A stretch of 54,429 nt of DNA, from IMG/VR virus record IMGVR_UViG_3300009788_000023, positions 1 through 54,429 of that record. One strand, written 5' to 3'. The notes beneath the pieces are model-generated. The model saw only the letters and a list, made by a program, of their open reading frames with translations, was not told where the DNA came from and did no database searches. The position numbers and the translations under genes were made by a program. Positions 45,128 through 53,824 of this stretch are shown one piece after another (positions within the stretch are counted from its first letter, which is position 1; every line of letters begins with the position of its first letter). The DNA is from a virus.

Positions 45128-46513
45128 TTAAGATTCTGCTACGTCAAAACCCTTTGCCTGTCGTCTTGGGTCGAAGCATACGAAGTTGACGTACTGTTTC
45201 ATCGTTGCGAACTTATTGTCGCCGGTGTGGCTCTGAATCAGAGCGTTCTGGCCATCGCCAAGGATCCACTGCATTGGGGAATTCTGTGCAAAAGCGAAGT
45301 CGTCGGTGTTAATCATAAACAGTACTCCGGACGGGACGGCACCAAGCGATGTCAATACGAGTTGCCATTCCGAAAGTTGGATTCCTGTTCGGGTAACACC
45401 ACCCATAAAGTCAAGGGGTCCGACGTTATTGAATCGCCTATTGTCCTTTTGGTTGAGGAAATAGAACAATTCCATTTTCGGAGTTACCATCAGGAGGTTC
45501 GCTCTGCCCTGCCGGTGATACTTGAGGTCAAGCATGATTTCGAGCAGGTTTTGTTCGCCGAGTTGCTGGCTTGCAAAGTCCTTCATCAAGGATTGCAGGT
45601 TCGAGAAGCTTGTACGAGTCAAGTTCCAGTTGGTTGTGAAATTACTCGTAGTCTCTGAATTAGCTACGCCATCGGAAACAAGATTGCTCAAGCCGTTAAT
45701 CTCTCTCGAAGTTGACCATATATAGGCTTGGGCCGCTGCCGTATTGTAGTAAGACTTCTCTCGGTAGCAATAGTCGCCTACTGCTATATCCTCAGAGCCC
45801 GAACCGTCATAGGCATCCCCGTTTTCGTCTGTAATCGACAAAACGGAAGTGCCGGCGTCAAGGTCAACAGAGTCGATATTACTAACGATGAACGTGAAGT
45901 CATCGCCACTGTTGGAGTTGGCCGGGCCGCTGGAATCAATTCCGGCAGAGTCAAAAGTCGCAACGTGGAATCGGGTACCAACCGGCATGAACAGGTCGGC
46001 AAAATAAGCCGCACCGGCAAAATCTGTTTTGGTGACGGTCATCTTGCTTGTGCCGGTATTTATCGCCGAGACAAGGGCCAGTCTTGCGGCACCATCGCCC
46101 ATAAGTTGACGGTCGAAATCATTCTTAAACGCCAGAATGTTAGTCTCAAAAGACTTATTGACGATATTGACGGCACTCTTCTTACCATCGTTTGCTGCAT
46201 CTACGACTGGGCCAGTCAATGCGATGTAGGCGTTCAGGTACTTCACGTTCTCCGTCAACTGTTTACCCTTGACAGGGACGTTGTTAACGAAGTTCTCGCC
46301 TTCGCCGAATGCACCGACACCCTGCGCCCACTGAAGCGTTGCAAAGTGCGTTATGTTATTACCGCCGCCACCAATCAGGTCCGACCTGTCCTTAATCATC
46401 GAAGAGAAGGAGAAGTCGTTGTATGCCACTTCCTGCATGGTAGGGAGATAAACGTTTTTGAGCAACCCGTCCAAATTACCGGAGTTGTTCAGGTCTGAAA
46501 TTGAAGTTGTCAT
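45128..46513 (-). CDS. Major capsid protein
   Basis: 461 aa. Located directly after a scaffold-like gene, of typical coat length and composition, with an N-terminal segment and the HK97-fold-like layout (an N-arm, a long helix KKSAVNIVNKSFETNILAFKNDFDRQL, then beta-rich P-domain-like FYFLNQKDNRRFNNVGPLDF region). The C-terminal GLKYVNFVCFDPRRQ-type end is beta-rich. Sequence is not close to P22 coat by eye; the call rests on order, size and composition. Confidence 0.7.
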   Translation of the reverse strand: MTTSISDLNNSGNLDGLLKNVYLPTMQEVAYNDFSFSSMIKDRSDLIGGGGNNITHFATLQWAQGVGAFGEGENFVNNVPVKGKQLTENVKYLNAYIALTGPVVDAANDGKKSAVNIVNKSFETNILAFKNDFDRQLMGDGAARLALVSAINTGTSKMTVTKTDFAGAAYFADLFMPVGTRFHVATFDSAGIDSSGPANSNSGDDFTFIVSNIDSVDLDAGTSVLSITDENGDAYDGSGSEDIAVGDYCYREKSYYNTAAAQAYIWSTSREINGLSNLVSDGVANSETTSNFTTNWNLTRTSFSNLQSLMKDFASQQLGEQNLLEIMLDLKYHRQGRANLLMVTPKMELFYFLNQKDNRRFNNVGPLDFMGGVTRTGIQLSEWQLVLTSLGAVPSGVLFMINTDDFAFAQNSPMQWILGDGQNALIQSHTGDNKFATMKQYVNFVCFDPRRQAKGFDVAES

Positions 46514-46524
46514 AATTGTATTCC

Positions 46525-47556
46525 TTAAACTCGGGGCTGTTGTGCGGCTAAATAGTTATTCGCATTAGCCTCCAAGTTTCCTAAAGTGAATTTGGTTGTA
46601 TTTACAGGGGCAGGCGGTGCGCCGCCTACTGCGGGTTTCAGGACGTTCGGGGGCGTAACGTTATGGACTCCGGCGTTTGGTACTGCCGGAACCGCAGGTG
46701 CGGCACCAGTAGAAGCTATGCCAGCGTCGAAAGCGCCTTTAAGCACAGCGGCGAATTGTGGAGCCACTTTTTTAGCCGTAAAAGTGTAACCCTCTGGGGT
46801 TTGGGCTTTTGCTTTGCCGTGAGACCTAACTAAGTCGTCGTTACTGAAGTCCACTGTGGCAAGGAACATCTGTGTCGCGGTCTGTTTTAACTCTTCTGAT
46901 AATCCCGTTGGTAATATTGGAGTTATCTGTTCGTCGAAAACAGTATTGATTGCCGCTACCGATTTGTTTGCCTCAACGGTGGCCCTGTCTTGGTCCTGTG
47001 TTTTTGTTACGTTATTGATTTGCTCAGCTTGTGTCGCTATCACATCCAAAAATGCTTCTTGTCTTTCCTGCACGTCTTGAGAAGATAACCCCTTCTCTGG
47101 TATCGGAACCGCCAAGACGCTTTTTAGATTGTTGATTTTTTCGCCAAGCGTTGGTTCTGGGGCAGTTGGGGTAGATGCTGCTGTCGGGGCAATTGGCTGT
47201 CGCGCTGCTATTACTTCATCTATAGTCACTAAGCCGGTATTGATTGCCTCAATCGTATCGCCGTCGGGGTCAACGCCGAACTTAGTCAGAGCCGCCCTCA
47301 TTTGAGCGTTCTGCTGACTAAGGCGACTTGCCTTACCCTGGTCTGCTTCGGCTTCTGGTGTTCCTTCGACTGGGGTTCCCGGTGCCGCTTCCGGTTCGCC
47401 TGATGCTGGGGTCGTTGTATCTGGGACAACGCCTGCATTCACGTCTGCTTGTGCGGCCAATTCGGTCGCTACGTTAGTGTCCAGGTTCTCCAATGTGCTT
47501 GCTGGCTGGTCGTTTGTCGATACGGCCGCCTCAGCTACTTCGGCTGTTTTTAACAT
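46525..47556 (-). CDS. Capsid assembly scaffold-like protein
   Basis: 343 aa, low complexity: Ala/Pro/Glu/Thr-rich N-terminal ~130 residues, a helical middle with SLSEELKQTATQMFLATVDFS, and a C-terminal LGNLEANANNYLAAQQPRV. The gene lies between portal and coat, where scaffolding proteins are encoded in P22-like phages, and has the soluble, disordered character typical of them. No motif proves the role. Confidence 0.6.
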   Translation of the reverse strand: MLKTAEVAEAAVSTNDQPASTLENLDTNVATELAAQADVNAGVVPDTTTPASGEPEAAPGTPVEGTPEAEADQGKASRLSQQNAQMRAALTKFGVDPDGDTIEAINTGLVTIDEVIAARQPIAPTAASTPTAPEPTLGEKINNLKSVLAVPIPEKGLSSQDVQERQEAFLDVIATQAEQINNVTKTQDQDRATVEANKSVAAINTVFDEQITPILPTGLSEELKQTATQMFLATVDFSNDDLVRSHGKAKAQTPEGYTFTAKKVAPQFAAVLKGAFDAGIASTGAAPAVPAVPNAGVHNVTPPNVLKPAVGGAPPAPVNTTKFTLGNLEANANNYLAAQQPRV

Positions 47557-47584
47557 GGTAATACTCCTATTCGTTTATATGTTG

Positions 47585-49714
47585 TCAATCAGACTCATTC
47601 GACGATGATGTCTTGGCTGACTCTTTCTCTTGGCTTGATTCTAAATCTTCCCGCTTGATTTGGCCGGTCATTATTGCTTGTCTAAGTTGGATTTCAGACA
47701 GTATCTCCGAATGCAACTGAAAATGAACAAGCATTGCGTTTGCAATCACCATCAAACCTTCATCGCCCGAACCTAAATATTTGGGATATTTATCGGTTAA
47801 ATCGTTTCTGTGTTCAACAATATGAACGTCGTGATTATCGAAGAAGGTTGGTGGGGGAATATATATAGTAGCGAGTATTTCATCAGATGGTATTTGTAAG
47901 CCAGATTGCTGCATCAACTCTTGGTAATTTTTGAAAGGTGCTAAGTATTCTGTCTTTGCGTAATTAACGTCTTTGTTGTTCGCCTTGAGGAAAGTGTCCT
48001 TTCCGCCAATGTCCAATTGCTGAAGTACGAGCTTCTTGGTAACCGGGTCTTGTGGATTGCCAAATAATCCCCTGTCGAGCAATTCAAACATCCTTTGTTC
48101 CTCAATCGCCCTGCTGACAGGTAAAGACGAACCGCTGCGAACCACGACGTTAAAATGTGTATTGTATGAATTCGGGTCAAATTCAAAGAATGTCCATTCG
48201 TTGTCCTTGCCGACTATCTGGAAGTTTCTTTTCCCATAATTTGCAAAGCCTATCGAAAGAAGCTGGTTCATCGCCCTTTCGTCGCGCCGATCCATTTCGT
48301 TTGTAATCGGGGAATGCTGAGCATTCGCACTTTCCTCTAGTAGAGCTATGCCTATGCCGGATTTGGGGCCGCCTGTGGGACGTTTGCCTTGTGTGACGGC
48401 TGGGAAACTGAATATATCGTTAATATCCTGAATGATTTCTCTGGCGTAAACGAATAGCTGTCCGGAAACCGGCTGACCCTGTTCTCTCTGGGGCCTCTTA
48501 AAGTTGTCGTATTCTATGATTAAACCAGGCCCATTGTCGAGGCGCTTAAGGTTGAGATTGGCTTCTCTGGGTACATACATAACCCCGAAGCCTAAAGCGG
48601 CCGTGTTCTCTCGAATAAGGCTCCTGATTTCATTTAGTTCTCTTTGGATTGGCCTTGCCTGTGATATCCTGCTTGCTGTGCCAACTACCGCTTTATCAGG
48701 AACCATCATGTCATAGGCCGTAAAAGGTACTTCGCCATGCGGGTAACTCTCAATTGGATATGGCCCGTTTTCAAGCACAACTCCCGGCTCAGTTCCGGCC
48801 ATTGTTGCAAATACGCCTTCGGGCCAATTGCCGTCGGCTACCTGCCAGAACTCATAGACCATTACTTCCTTGTCTCTTTTGGCCATCTGAGATGAATCTG
48901 CTTTGGTTTTAGAGCCTGTAGAATTACCGGCGAACTGTGAGAATTCATTAAAAACCTTAATCTCAAACTCATTCATTCCCGAGTTAGGGTCTAAGAATGC
49001 GGCCTCGTTAATCAAAGGGGCTTTTTCTGGGTACTTTTTGAGAAGGTCGCCGTAAGTAACCGGCCTTGCATGGATGATCCAGGGAAGCCTCTCTGTGTTC
49101 TGACGCCAATCCCAGATAACCTCGTTTGTCGGAGTATGTTCCGAAAGAGCTTCGCCCTGATAAATCGGTTCGCCGACGGGCAGTTCCGGGTTATGGTTCG
49201 GATCCTCTTCGTCTGGATTGAGCCCTATCATCTTGTATTGGGCATCCCAATATTGCTTTCGCCTTGCTATAGAGGCGATGTCGTACCAAATAATTATCTT
49301 GCCGCGGGACTTATCGAAATCATTAATTCTGCGAAGATAACCGGCCATTTTGTCGCCGGCAACCGCAGTCGCCTTGTCGTTTTCGTCGGTCGTATCAGGG
49401 ACTACATCGAACTTTGGCGGTACCTTCGTCGCCATAGCAACGTCATTTCTGACGGCGGGGCCTATTTTATTGACAACGATATTGAACGGGCTGGCGCCTT
49501 TGATTACCCGAAGATTCGTACCGTTCCAGCCGATGTTCTGATGGCCGCAGAGATAAGCGATATTGATATTCCATTCGGGGATTCTTTCCCGGCGAAACGG
49601 ATTGAAAGTCTTAATCCGAGACTCCATGATATCCCGAACAGCTTCGTCTCTTTGATTTTCTTCGGCGGCTCCGGTATTAAGAATTACCGGTTTAGCCTTG
49701 AATTCTTGTACCAT
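47585..49714 (-). CDS. Portal protein
   Basis: 709 aa, the expected size for a P22-type portal (about 700 aa). Contains the usual portal features by eye: a charged N-terminus, a VVNKIGPAVRNDVAMATKVPPKFDVVPDT segment, IQRELNEIRSLIRENTAALGFGVMY-type stem helix, and a long C-terminal helical barrel-like stretch ending SSQEKESAKTSS. Position between terminase and scaffold supports it. It should form the dodecameric ring that docks terminase and tail. Confidence 0.75.
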   Translation of the reverse strand: MVQEFKAKPVILNTGAAEENQRDEAVRDIMESRIKTFNPFRRERIPEWNINIAYLCGHQNIGWNGTNLRVIKGASPFNIVVNKIGPAVRNDVAMATKVPPKFDVVPDTTDENDKATAVAGDKMAGYLRRINDFDKSRGKIIIWYDIASIARRKQYWDAQYKMIGLNPDEEDPNHNPELPVGEPIYQGEALSEHTPTNEVIWDWRQNTERLPWIIHARPVTYGDLLKKYPEKAPLINEAAFLDPNSGMNEFEIKVFNEFSQFAGNSTGSKTKADSSQMAKRDKEVMVYEFWQVADGNWPEGVFATMAGTEPGVVLENGPYPIESYPHGEVPFTAYDMMVPDKAVVGTASRISQARPIQRELNEIRSLIRENTAALGFGVMYVPREANLNLKRLDNGPGLIIEYDNFKRPQREQGQPVSGQLFVYAREIIQDINDIFSFPAVTQGKRPTGGPKSGIGIALLEESANAQHSPITNEMDRRDERAMNQLLSIGFANYGKRNFQIVGKDNEWTFFEFDPNSYNTHFNVVVRSGSSLPVSRAIEEQRMFELLDRGLFGNPQDPVTKKLVLQQLDIGGKDTFLKANNKDVNYAKTEYLAPFKNYQELMQQSGLQIPSDEILATIYIPPPTFFDNHDVHIVEHRNDLTDKYPKYLGSGDEGLMVIANAMLVHFQLHSEILSEIQLRQAIMTGQIKREDLESSQEKESAKTSSSNESD

Positions 49715-49955
49715 CGTTTGATTCCGTTATGCCTTCGTCTGCTGTTATTTTGTGCAACATTCCGCATTCACGACATTGGATAAAAAACTCTAAGGCGCTA
49801 ATGTGAGTAACTTTGCCCGCGTTACTGTATCGAACATGCAATAGCCAGCCTTCTTGGCTCAGTTTCCTATCACAAAGCCTGACTGCACAATTAGGGCAAT
49901 GAACCTTAATCCGATTACACAGGGTCGAAACCTTCGTCTGGGTCTGGGTTGTCAT
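49692..49955 (-). CDS. Com-like zinc-ribbon protein
   Basis: 87 aa. VHCPNCAVRLCDRK...IQCRECGMLHKI is the layout of small zinc-ribbon translation regulators related to phage Mu Com (two CxxC knuckles, basic). It overlaps the portal start by 23 nt and lies between terminase and portal. It may control translation of the portal message. Only the fold is supported; the target is unknown. Confidence 0.6.
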   Translation of the reverse strand: MTTQTQTKVSTLCNRIKVHCPNCAVRLCDRKLSQEGWLLHVRYSNAGKVTHISALEFFIQCRECGMLHKITADEGITESNDGTRIQG

Positions 49956-50115
49956 TTGGGCTTTCTTCCTTTTTTGAACTCTTTTTGAAGTCGCCGAATT
50001 TACTTGCGTGTTCGACTTCGACTTCCATTTGGTCCATATATCTCCGCATTCTCGGCTTTGAATTCTTGAGCGATATCCATAGATGCCTAAAAAAAGCTTC
50101 GTTCTCGCCTGTCAT
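49915..50115 (-). CDS. Hypothetical acidic protein
   Basis: 66 aa. Basic helical N-terminus (FFRHLWISLKNSKPRMRRY) and an acidic C-terminus (SPNDNPDPDEGFDP). It overlaps the TerL C-terminal frame at 50112 by 4 nt and the Com-like gene by 41 nt, so these are tightly packed genes. Unknown function. Confidence 0.5.
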   Translation of the reverse strand: MTGENEAFFRHLWISLKNSKPRMRRYMDQMEVEVEHASKFGDFKKSSKKEESPNDNPDPDEGFDPV

Positions 50116-50873
50116 AACACTAAAATCCCTTCTTCTTTCTTTCCGAATAAACTTTCCTTGTGCTTCTGCTGTAGATATGCACAGTGAGCGGCGTGCTCAC
50201 CTTCTATGCTGAATTCCTCGACGACTTCTATTGGCCTCTGCGGCCTGAGAGAACAGCCGTACAGGGCAAGCATGGCCCCCATCACAGTATCGTCGTGGAA
50301 GCCTTCGCCACCGCCCATCTTGTCCTTATCCTCAAGATAGACGTAATTGCAAAATTCATAAATCGTGTTCTCGTCGTGGAAGATTATCTGTGGACCGTTA
50401 ATGTCCTCGGTTAATTCCTTGAAATTATTAACGAGAAGGTGCTTGTCGGTTTCGGTTGTGCAGATTCCGTATTTGCTGGACTCCGAAGGATTTTCGTCAA
50501 GCGTCTGGCGCTTCTGGTATATATTCCCGTAACCGAAATTCTCAATCGCATTATCGACGTAAGCATTGCCCGGGTACCTTGTCTCGGGTACTATGTAGGC
50601 GTTATTATAGTACCTTGCAAGGGCTACCATTACCTCGGAACCAACGACTGTTGTTGTTCTTTTATTCCAAAGCCAAGCGACCTGTTCAAAAGGAATCCTG
50701 TTGGACCAAACCTGAATCGAAGTATAGTCGGCGCCAAAGCCGGTTGCGGCATCTAAGCCAATCGTATATTTCAAACCCGGCTCTGGTTTCTTCCAAATAG
50801 TAATTAAATCTTGGCGGAACTTATCTTCCGGCTTGGCAAGTCTGAACTCGTATTTACGCTGCTTGTATTTCAC
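50112..50873 (-). CDS. Terminase large subunit, nuclease half (separate or frameshifted frame)
   Basis: 253 aa from a GTG at 50873. Carries the RNase H-like nuclease of large terminases: YTIGLDAATGFGADYTSIQVW (Asp41), VPETR (Glu97) and FHDDTVMGAMLALYG (Asp194/195). The ATPase half is encoded in the preceding frame (50854-51825), which ends 20 nt inside this one, in a different frame (+1). Joined, they would give a ~575-aa terminase. AGGA lies 7 nt before the GTG, so independent initiation is plausible; so are frameshifting or a sequencing indel. Confidence 0.8.
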   Translation of the reverse strand: MKYKQRKYEFRLAKPEDKFRQDLITIWKKPEPGLKYTIGLDAATGFGADYTSIQVWSNRIPFEQVAWLWNKRTTTVVGSEVMVALARYYNNAYIVPETRYPGNAYVDNAIENFGYGNIYQKRQTLDENPSESSKYGICTTETDKHLLVNNFKELTEDINGPQIIFHDENTIYEFCNYVYLEDKDKMGGGEGFHDDTVMGAMLALYGCSLRPQRPIEVVEEFSIEGEHAAHCAYLQQKHKESLFGKKEEGILVL

Positions 50874-51825
50874 GGAGCGTTCCTATCGAAAGCGGAATAT
50901 CATGCTTAATTCCAGACAACATCGCATTCAAAACAGGTATCTTGAAAACCGGATTGCCGCCGAAAACGATGTATTTCCCTTCGATTCGAACTTCTCTTTC
51001 ATCTTCCGGATATTTAGCGGCAGCCTTTTTAATTTCCTCAAGCGGAAGATAAGGGTTATCCCACATGGCGCCAGTGGTAACAAATACATCATCTTCTGCC
51101 ATTCGAGCTTTAAGCCAAGCGGTCCCTCGAATTGGCGTTGCTGTCATCCACCAAATACCAGCCCTATCAATTAAACGGGTCATACACTCGGTAAAGATGT
51201 CTGTTTTTGAGGGCTCTTCGTCAAACCAGATAAAATCAACTTCGTCGCCCTGAAACTTTTCACGTCCAGAATCCGATGATTTGAACTGAATCTTCCATTC
51301 CCTGTCCTCTCCTTTGATATACCAGATATTGTCTGATTTATTGAATGTGGATTCTCCGATCACCGTGTAATTACTTGGTAGTAACTTATTGAACTTCGGC
51401 AAGTTAACATCCCGGACCATATTATAGTCAAGGCCAACTATCCATCCTTTGCCTTTTTTTGGGAACTTCCTGTAAGGGTGTTTTCCGGTCAGGGCAAGAA
51501 CGCACTCGTAAGCGCCTTCGTCTGACTTGCCGATTCTGTTACCGCCAATTGCTATTCGACCTTTGTAACCACCGGCTGCCGCCAAAAATTGCCATTGCCA
51601 GCCGGGTTTGCCGTCTCTGCGATTAAAATAGGGTTCGTACTTATAGAAGAGTTCTCGGGAACGCTCAAGGAGTAGTTGCGCCCTCTGCGTGTTCTCTGGG
51701 TTCGACCGCCACTTCGGATCCTGCAAAAGCTGTCGCGTTCGTAATACACGCTCCCGCATCAAGTGAACCGGTAATTTTACGTCGTGTATTTGCATTTTCT
51801 TCGATCTCCTTGGCAGATTGCTCAT
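50854..51825 (-). CDS. Terminase large subunit, ATPase half
   Basis: 323 aa. Walker A GGNRIGKSDEG (residues 94-104), Walker B DFIWFDEEP (197-205) and a WWMTATPIRG coupling motif (~229-238) identify the packaging ATPase. The nuclease half is absent from this frame and present in 50112-50873. The ATG is at 51825 (an internal ATG at 51795 is possible), overlapping the small terminase gene by 161 nt. It should drive DNA packaging with the portal. Confidence 0.85.
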   Translation of the reverse strand: MSNLPRRSKKMQIHDVKLPVHLMRERVLRTRQLLQDPKWRSNPENTQRAQLLLERSRELFYKYEPYFNRRDGKPGWQWQFLAAAGGYKGRIAIGGNRIGKSDEGAYECVLALTGKHPYRKFPKKGKGWIVGLDYNMVRDVNLPKFNKLLPSNYTVIGESTFNKSDNIWYIKGEDREWKIQFKSSDSGREKFQGDEVDFIWFDEEPSKTDIFTECMTRLIDRAGIWWMTATPIRGTAWLKARMAEDDVFVTTGAMWDNPYLPLEEIKKAAAKYPEDEREVRIEGKYIVFGGNPVFKIPVLNAMLSGIKHDIPLSIGTLREIQAA

Positions 51826-52330
51826 AGCCTTCTATAAGTTCATCATCCCCTAATGCTTGCATTGAATGTTTCAAATCAATCTGTTTGGGCGCTTTGGCTC
51901 CGAAGATGTCGCCGATTTCAACTAAGGCGTTAAATCTTACATTATTCTCTGGCTCTTCAACTCTTTCTATAACAAAGGCTGAGCCCTTGATTTTGCCTTC
52001 TACTTTCGATGGAACTCTGATATTGACTTTTTTTGTAGCCTTCGTAAGCTCAACTAATCCTTTGGCGTATTCTTTTGTGCTAAAATCCAATTCGCCTTCT
52101 AAAAACGCTTGCGTCTGACTGTTGTAAGTAGATTTTCTCTTAGTACGAGCTATCCTGTTGGGGCTACAACGGAGTTCTTCTGAGGTCTCTTTGAATGTTT
52201 TGCCTCTGTGCTTTTTGGCGTTAGGGTTGGTGCTCATTTCGATTTCCTGAGAATGCCAAATCTCAAGCTCCTTCAAAGTCATGGGGTCGTCAAGTCGCTT
52301 CGAATACTTGAGATTATGCTTGTGTTCCAT
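51665..52330 (-). CDS. Terminase small subunit-like protein
   Basis: 221 aa from the ATG at 52330, right after the stop of the previous gene. Helical, with an HTH-like stretch KTFKETSEELRCSPNRIARTKRK (residues ~44-66) and a long charged middle, as expected of a small terminase that recognises the packaging site. It overlaps the large terminase start by 161 nt. Placement before TerL is the main evidence; no family signature was certain. Confidence 0.65.
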   Translation of the reverse strand: MEHKHNLKYSKRLDDPMTLKELEIWHSQEIEMSTNPNAKKHRGKTFKETSEELRCSPNRIARTKRKSTYNSQTQAFLEGELDFSTKEYAKGLVELTKATKKVNIRVPSKVEGKIKGSAFVIERVEEPENNVRFNALVEIGDIFGAKAPKQIDLKHSMQALGDDELIEGYEQSAKEIEENANTRRKITGSLDAGACITNATAFAGSEVAVEPREHAEGATTP

Positions 52331-52331
52331 C

Positions 52332-52865
52332 TTAGTAGAATTTAATCCATGCGCGGACATCATCGGTAGATGATATGGTTGTGAATTGCAGGAATAGATA
52401 TTTGTAACCTACGGCATCGAATTTAATCTTCGCTACGCGGTCTGCGCCTCCGCCATCAACTTCTTCGACTGCGCCCGAGCCGCCAATAAACGCTTGCGTA
52501 ATCGTTCCTATTGTATCCGAGAAGTATCTTAGGGTCGTTGAGTGGTCGAGGTCGCTGGTCTGTTTGCCGGATGTTATTGTGTCTATGCTACAAATAAACT
52601 CGGCAGGGCCGCCCTCGGCGTAGGCCCATAAGGTCAAAGCTGCTGTATCTGTATCAATATGCTCATGGTCAAAGCAGATTATAGCTCGGTTCTCAAACCT
52701 ATCCATCTTAAACGCCTTATTGACTATCGCGGGGTCGTTTGGCTTTAGGTTTGCAAGGAAATACGCCCACGTCCTGTTCGTTACTGAAAGAATAGTATCC
52801 GCAGTGGAAACCGTGTTTCGAAGTAACCTGTATTTTTGCCTGATTGTCTCTAATTGCTGGCCCAT
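52332..52865 (-). CDS. Hypothetical protein upstream of terminase
   Basis: 177 aa, mixed; ends in a beta-rich VGYKYLFLQFTTISSTDDVRAWIKFY. The sequence is Thr/Asp-rich, typical of a virion protein rather than an enzyme. Packed between the zinc-ribbon gene and the small terminase. GGTTATT precedes the start. Unknown. Confidence 0.55.
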   Translation of the reverse strand: MGQQLETIRQKYRLLRNTVSTADTILSVTNRTWAYFLANLKPNDPAIVNKAFKMDRFENRAIICFDHEHIDTDTAALTLWAYAEGGPAEFICSIDTITSGKQTSDLDHSTTLRYFSDTIGTITQAFIGGSGAVEEVDGGGADRVAKIKFDAVGYKYLFLQFTTISSTDDVRAWIKFY

Positions 52866-52874
52866 AATAACCTC

Positions 52875-53078
52875 TTAAATAGTTGGTGAAGTTTGTTTTA
52901 TTTCCCGCGTTACCAATTTGGATGTTTTCACTTTCGAGCTACCGCACTTCGGACAGGTATCACGGAATTTCTTTTTGAGTCTTAAAAACCTGGCTATTCT
53001 GCCCTGTTCTTTATAGGGAAGATAATAGGCGTGCGTGCAATTCTTGCAGTCCCTTCGCCAAAAAGTCTCAGTTTCCAT
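52875..53078 (-). CDS. Zinc-ribbon protein in tail/terminase junction
   Basis: 67 aa from the ATG at 53078, one base beyond the LamG gene stop. CKNC (~12-15) and CPKCGS (~43-48) form a ribbon. An in-frame ATG at 53162 would overlap the LamG gene by 83 nt; it is possible but less economical. The TAGGAATTGGTAAG leader gives a fair ribosome site. Confidence 0.55.
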   Translation of the reverse strand: METETFWRRDCKNCTHAYYLPYKEQGRIARFLRLKKKFRDTCPKCGSSKVKTSKLVTREIKQTSPTI

Positions 53079-53079
53079 C

Positions 53080-53823
53080 TTACCAATTCCTACTGATTCT
53101 ATCGCGGGTTCGGGTTCTGCCTCTTTCGTGACGACGCAAATTGTATTGCTGTTGAATTTCATCTATCCCTAATGCCCTGTTATATATTATTATATTGTCT
53201 ATCGTTCCGTCGAAGGTCCGGTCCTTGGCAGCGGAATTGCCTATATTCAAGTCCAATGCGCTATCATTTGATGGTGAGCCTATAACATTTCCCGCAATAT
53301 CAATATCCAAGGCCAACAAGAGGGCGTTAAGATACAACTTGATTTTGCCATCAGAGTCTTCATTATAAACAAAAGCAACGTGTGACCACAAATTATTCGG
53401 GACAACGGCATCACTCCGAGCTTGAGCGTCAGTAATTGCGTGCTGTATTATTACTTGGAGTTTAGTAAAACCCGCAACTTCATCTCTCAAAAGGAAATTA
53501 TAGCCAAGGGTTGCGTTATTATTATTTGCTTTATCAATTATTCTGCCTGTAGTACGCCCTACGCTTGCAGGTCTTATCCATGTCGAAACAGAATAGGAAG
53601 TCTTGCCTTTAATATCTATTGAAGGATCGGCAGGTGCAGTAATCACGTCGGAACCAGCGGCGCCGCCGTCAAAGAAGAGGCCACCGCCCACTTTGGCCGT
53701 CATAGATGTAAGTCCCTGGGCGCCAGTTCCCGCCCAAGTGCCGGTATTCGTCCCGGCGGAATCAGCAATAGACGTTCCGGATGTTTCGTTTAGTTTGTAA
53801 TGAGCACCGGCGCCTATTATCAT
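53080..53823 (-). CDS. Single LamG-domain tail protein
   Basis: 247 aa. A typical LamG/concanavalin jelly roll: AHYKLNETSGTSIADSAG at the start, SVSTWIRPA in the middle, and DGTIDNIIIYNRAL near residue 210, then an Arg-rich end (LRRHERGRTRTRDRISRNW). Second LamG gene beside the terminase, probably also a tail adhesin. Starts 1 nt below the stop of the triple-repeat tail protein (TAAGATG-type junction). Confidence 0.75.
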   Translation of the reverse strand: MIIGAGAHYKLNETSGTSIADSAGTNTGTWAGTGAQGLTSMTAKVGGGLFFDGGAAGSDVITAPADPSIDIKGKTSYSVSTWIRPASVGRTTGRIIDKANNNNATLGYNFLLRDEVAGFTKLQVIIQHAITDAQARSDAVVPNNLWSHVAFVYNEDSDGKIKLYLNALLLALDIDIAGNVIGSPSNDSALDLNIGNSAAKDRTFDGTIDNIIIYNRALGIDEIQQQYNLRRHERGRTRTRDRISRNW

Positions 53824-53824
53824 C

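Noticed and set aside
45728-46498. Plus-strand 256-codon frame opposite the capsid gene
   Set aside because: Lies wholly antisense to the major capsid protein; no Shine-Dalgarno and no family features.
49070-49783. Plus-strand 237-codon frame opposite the portal gene
   Set aside because: Antisense shadow of the portal protein, lacking supporting signals.
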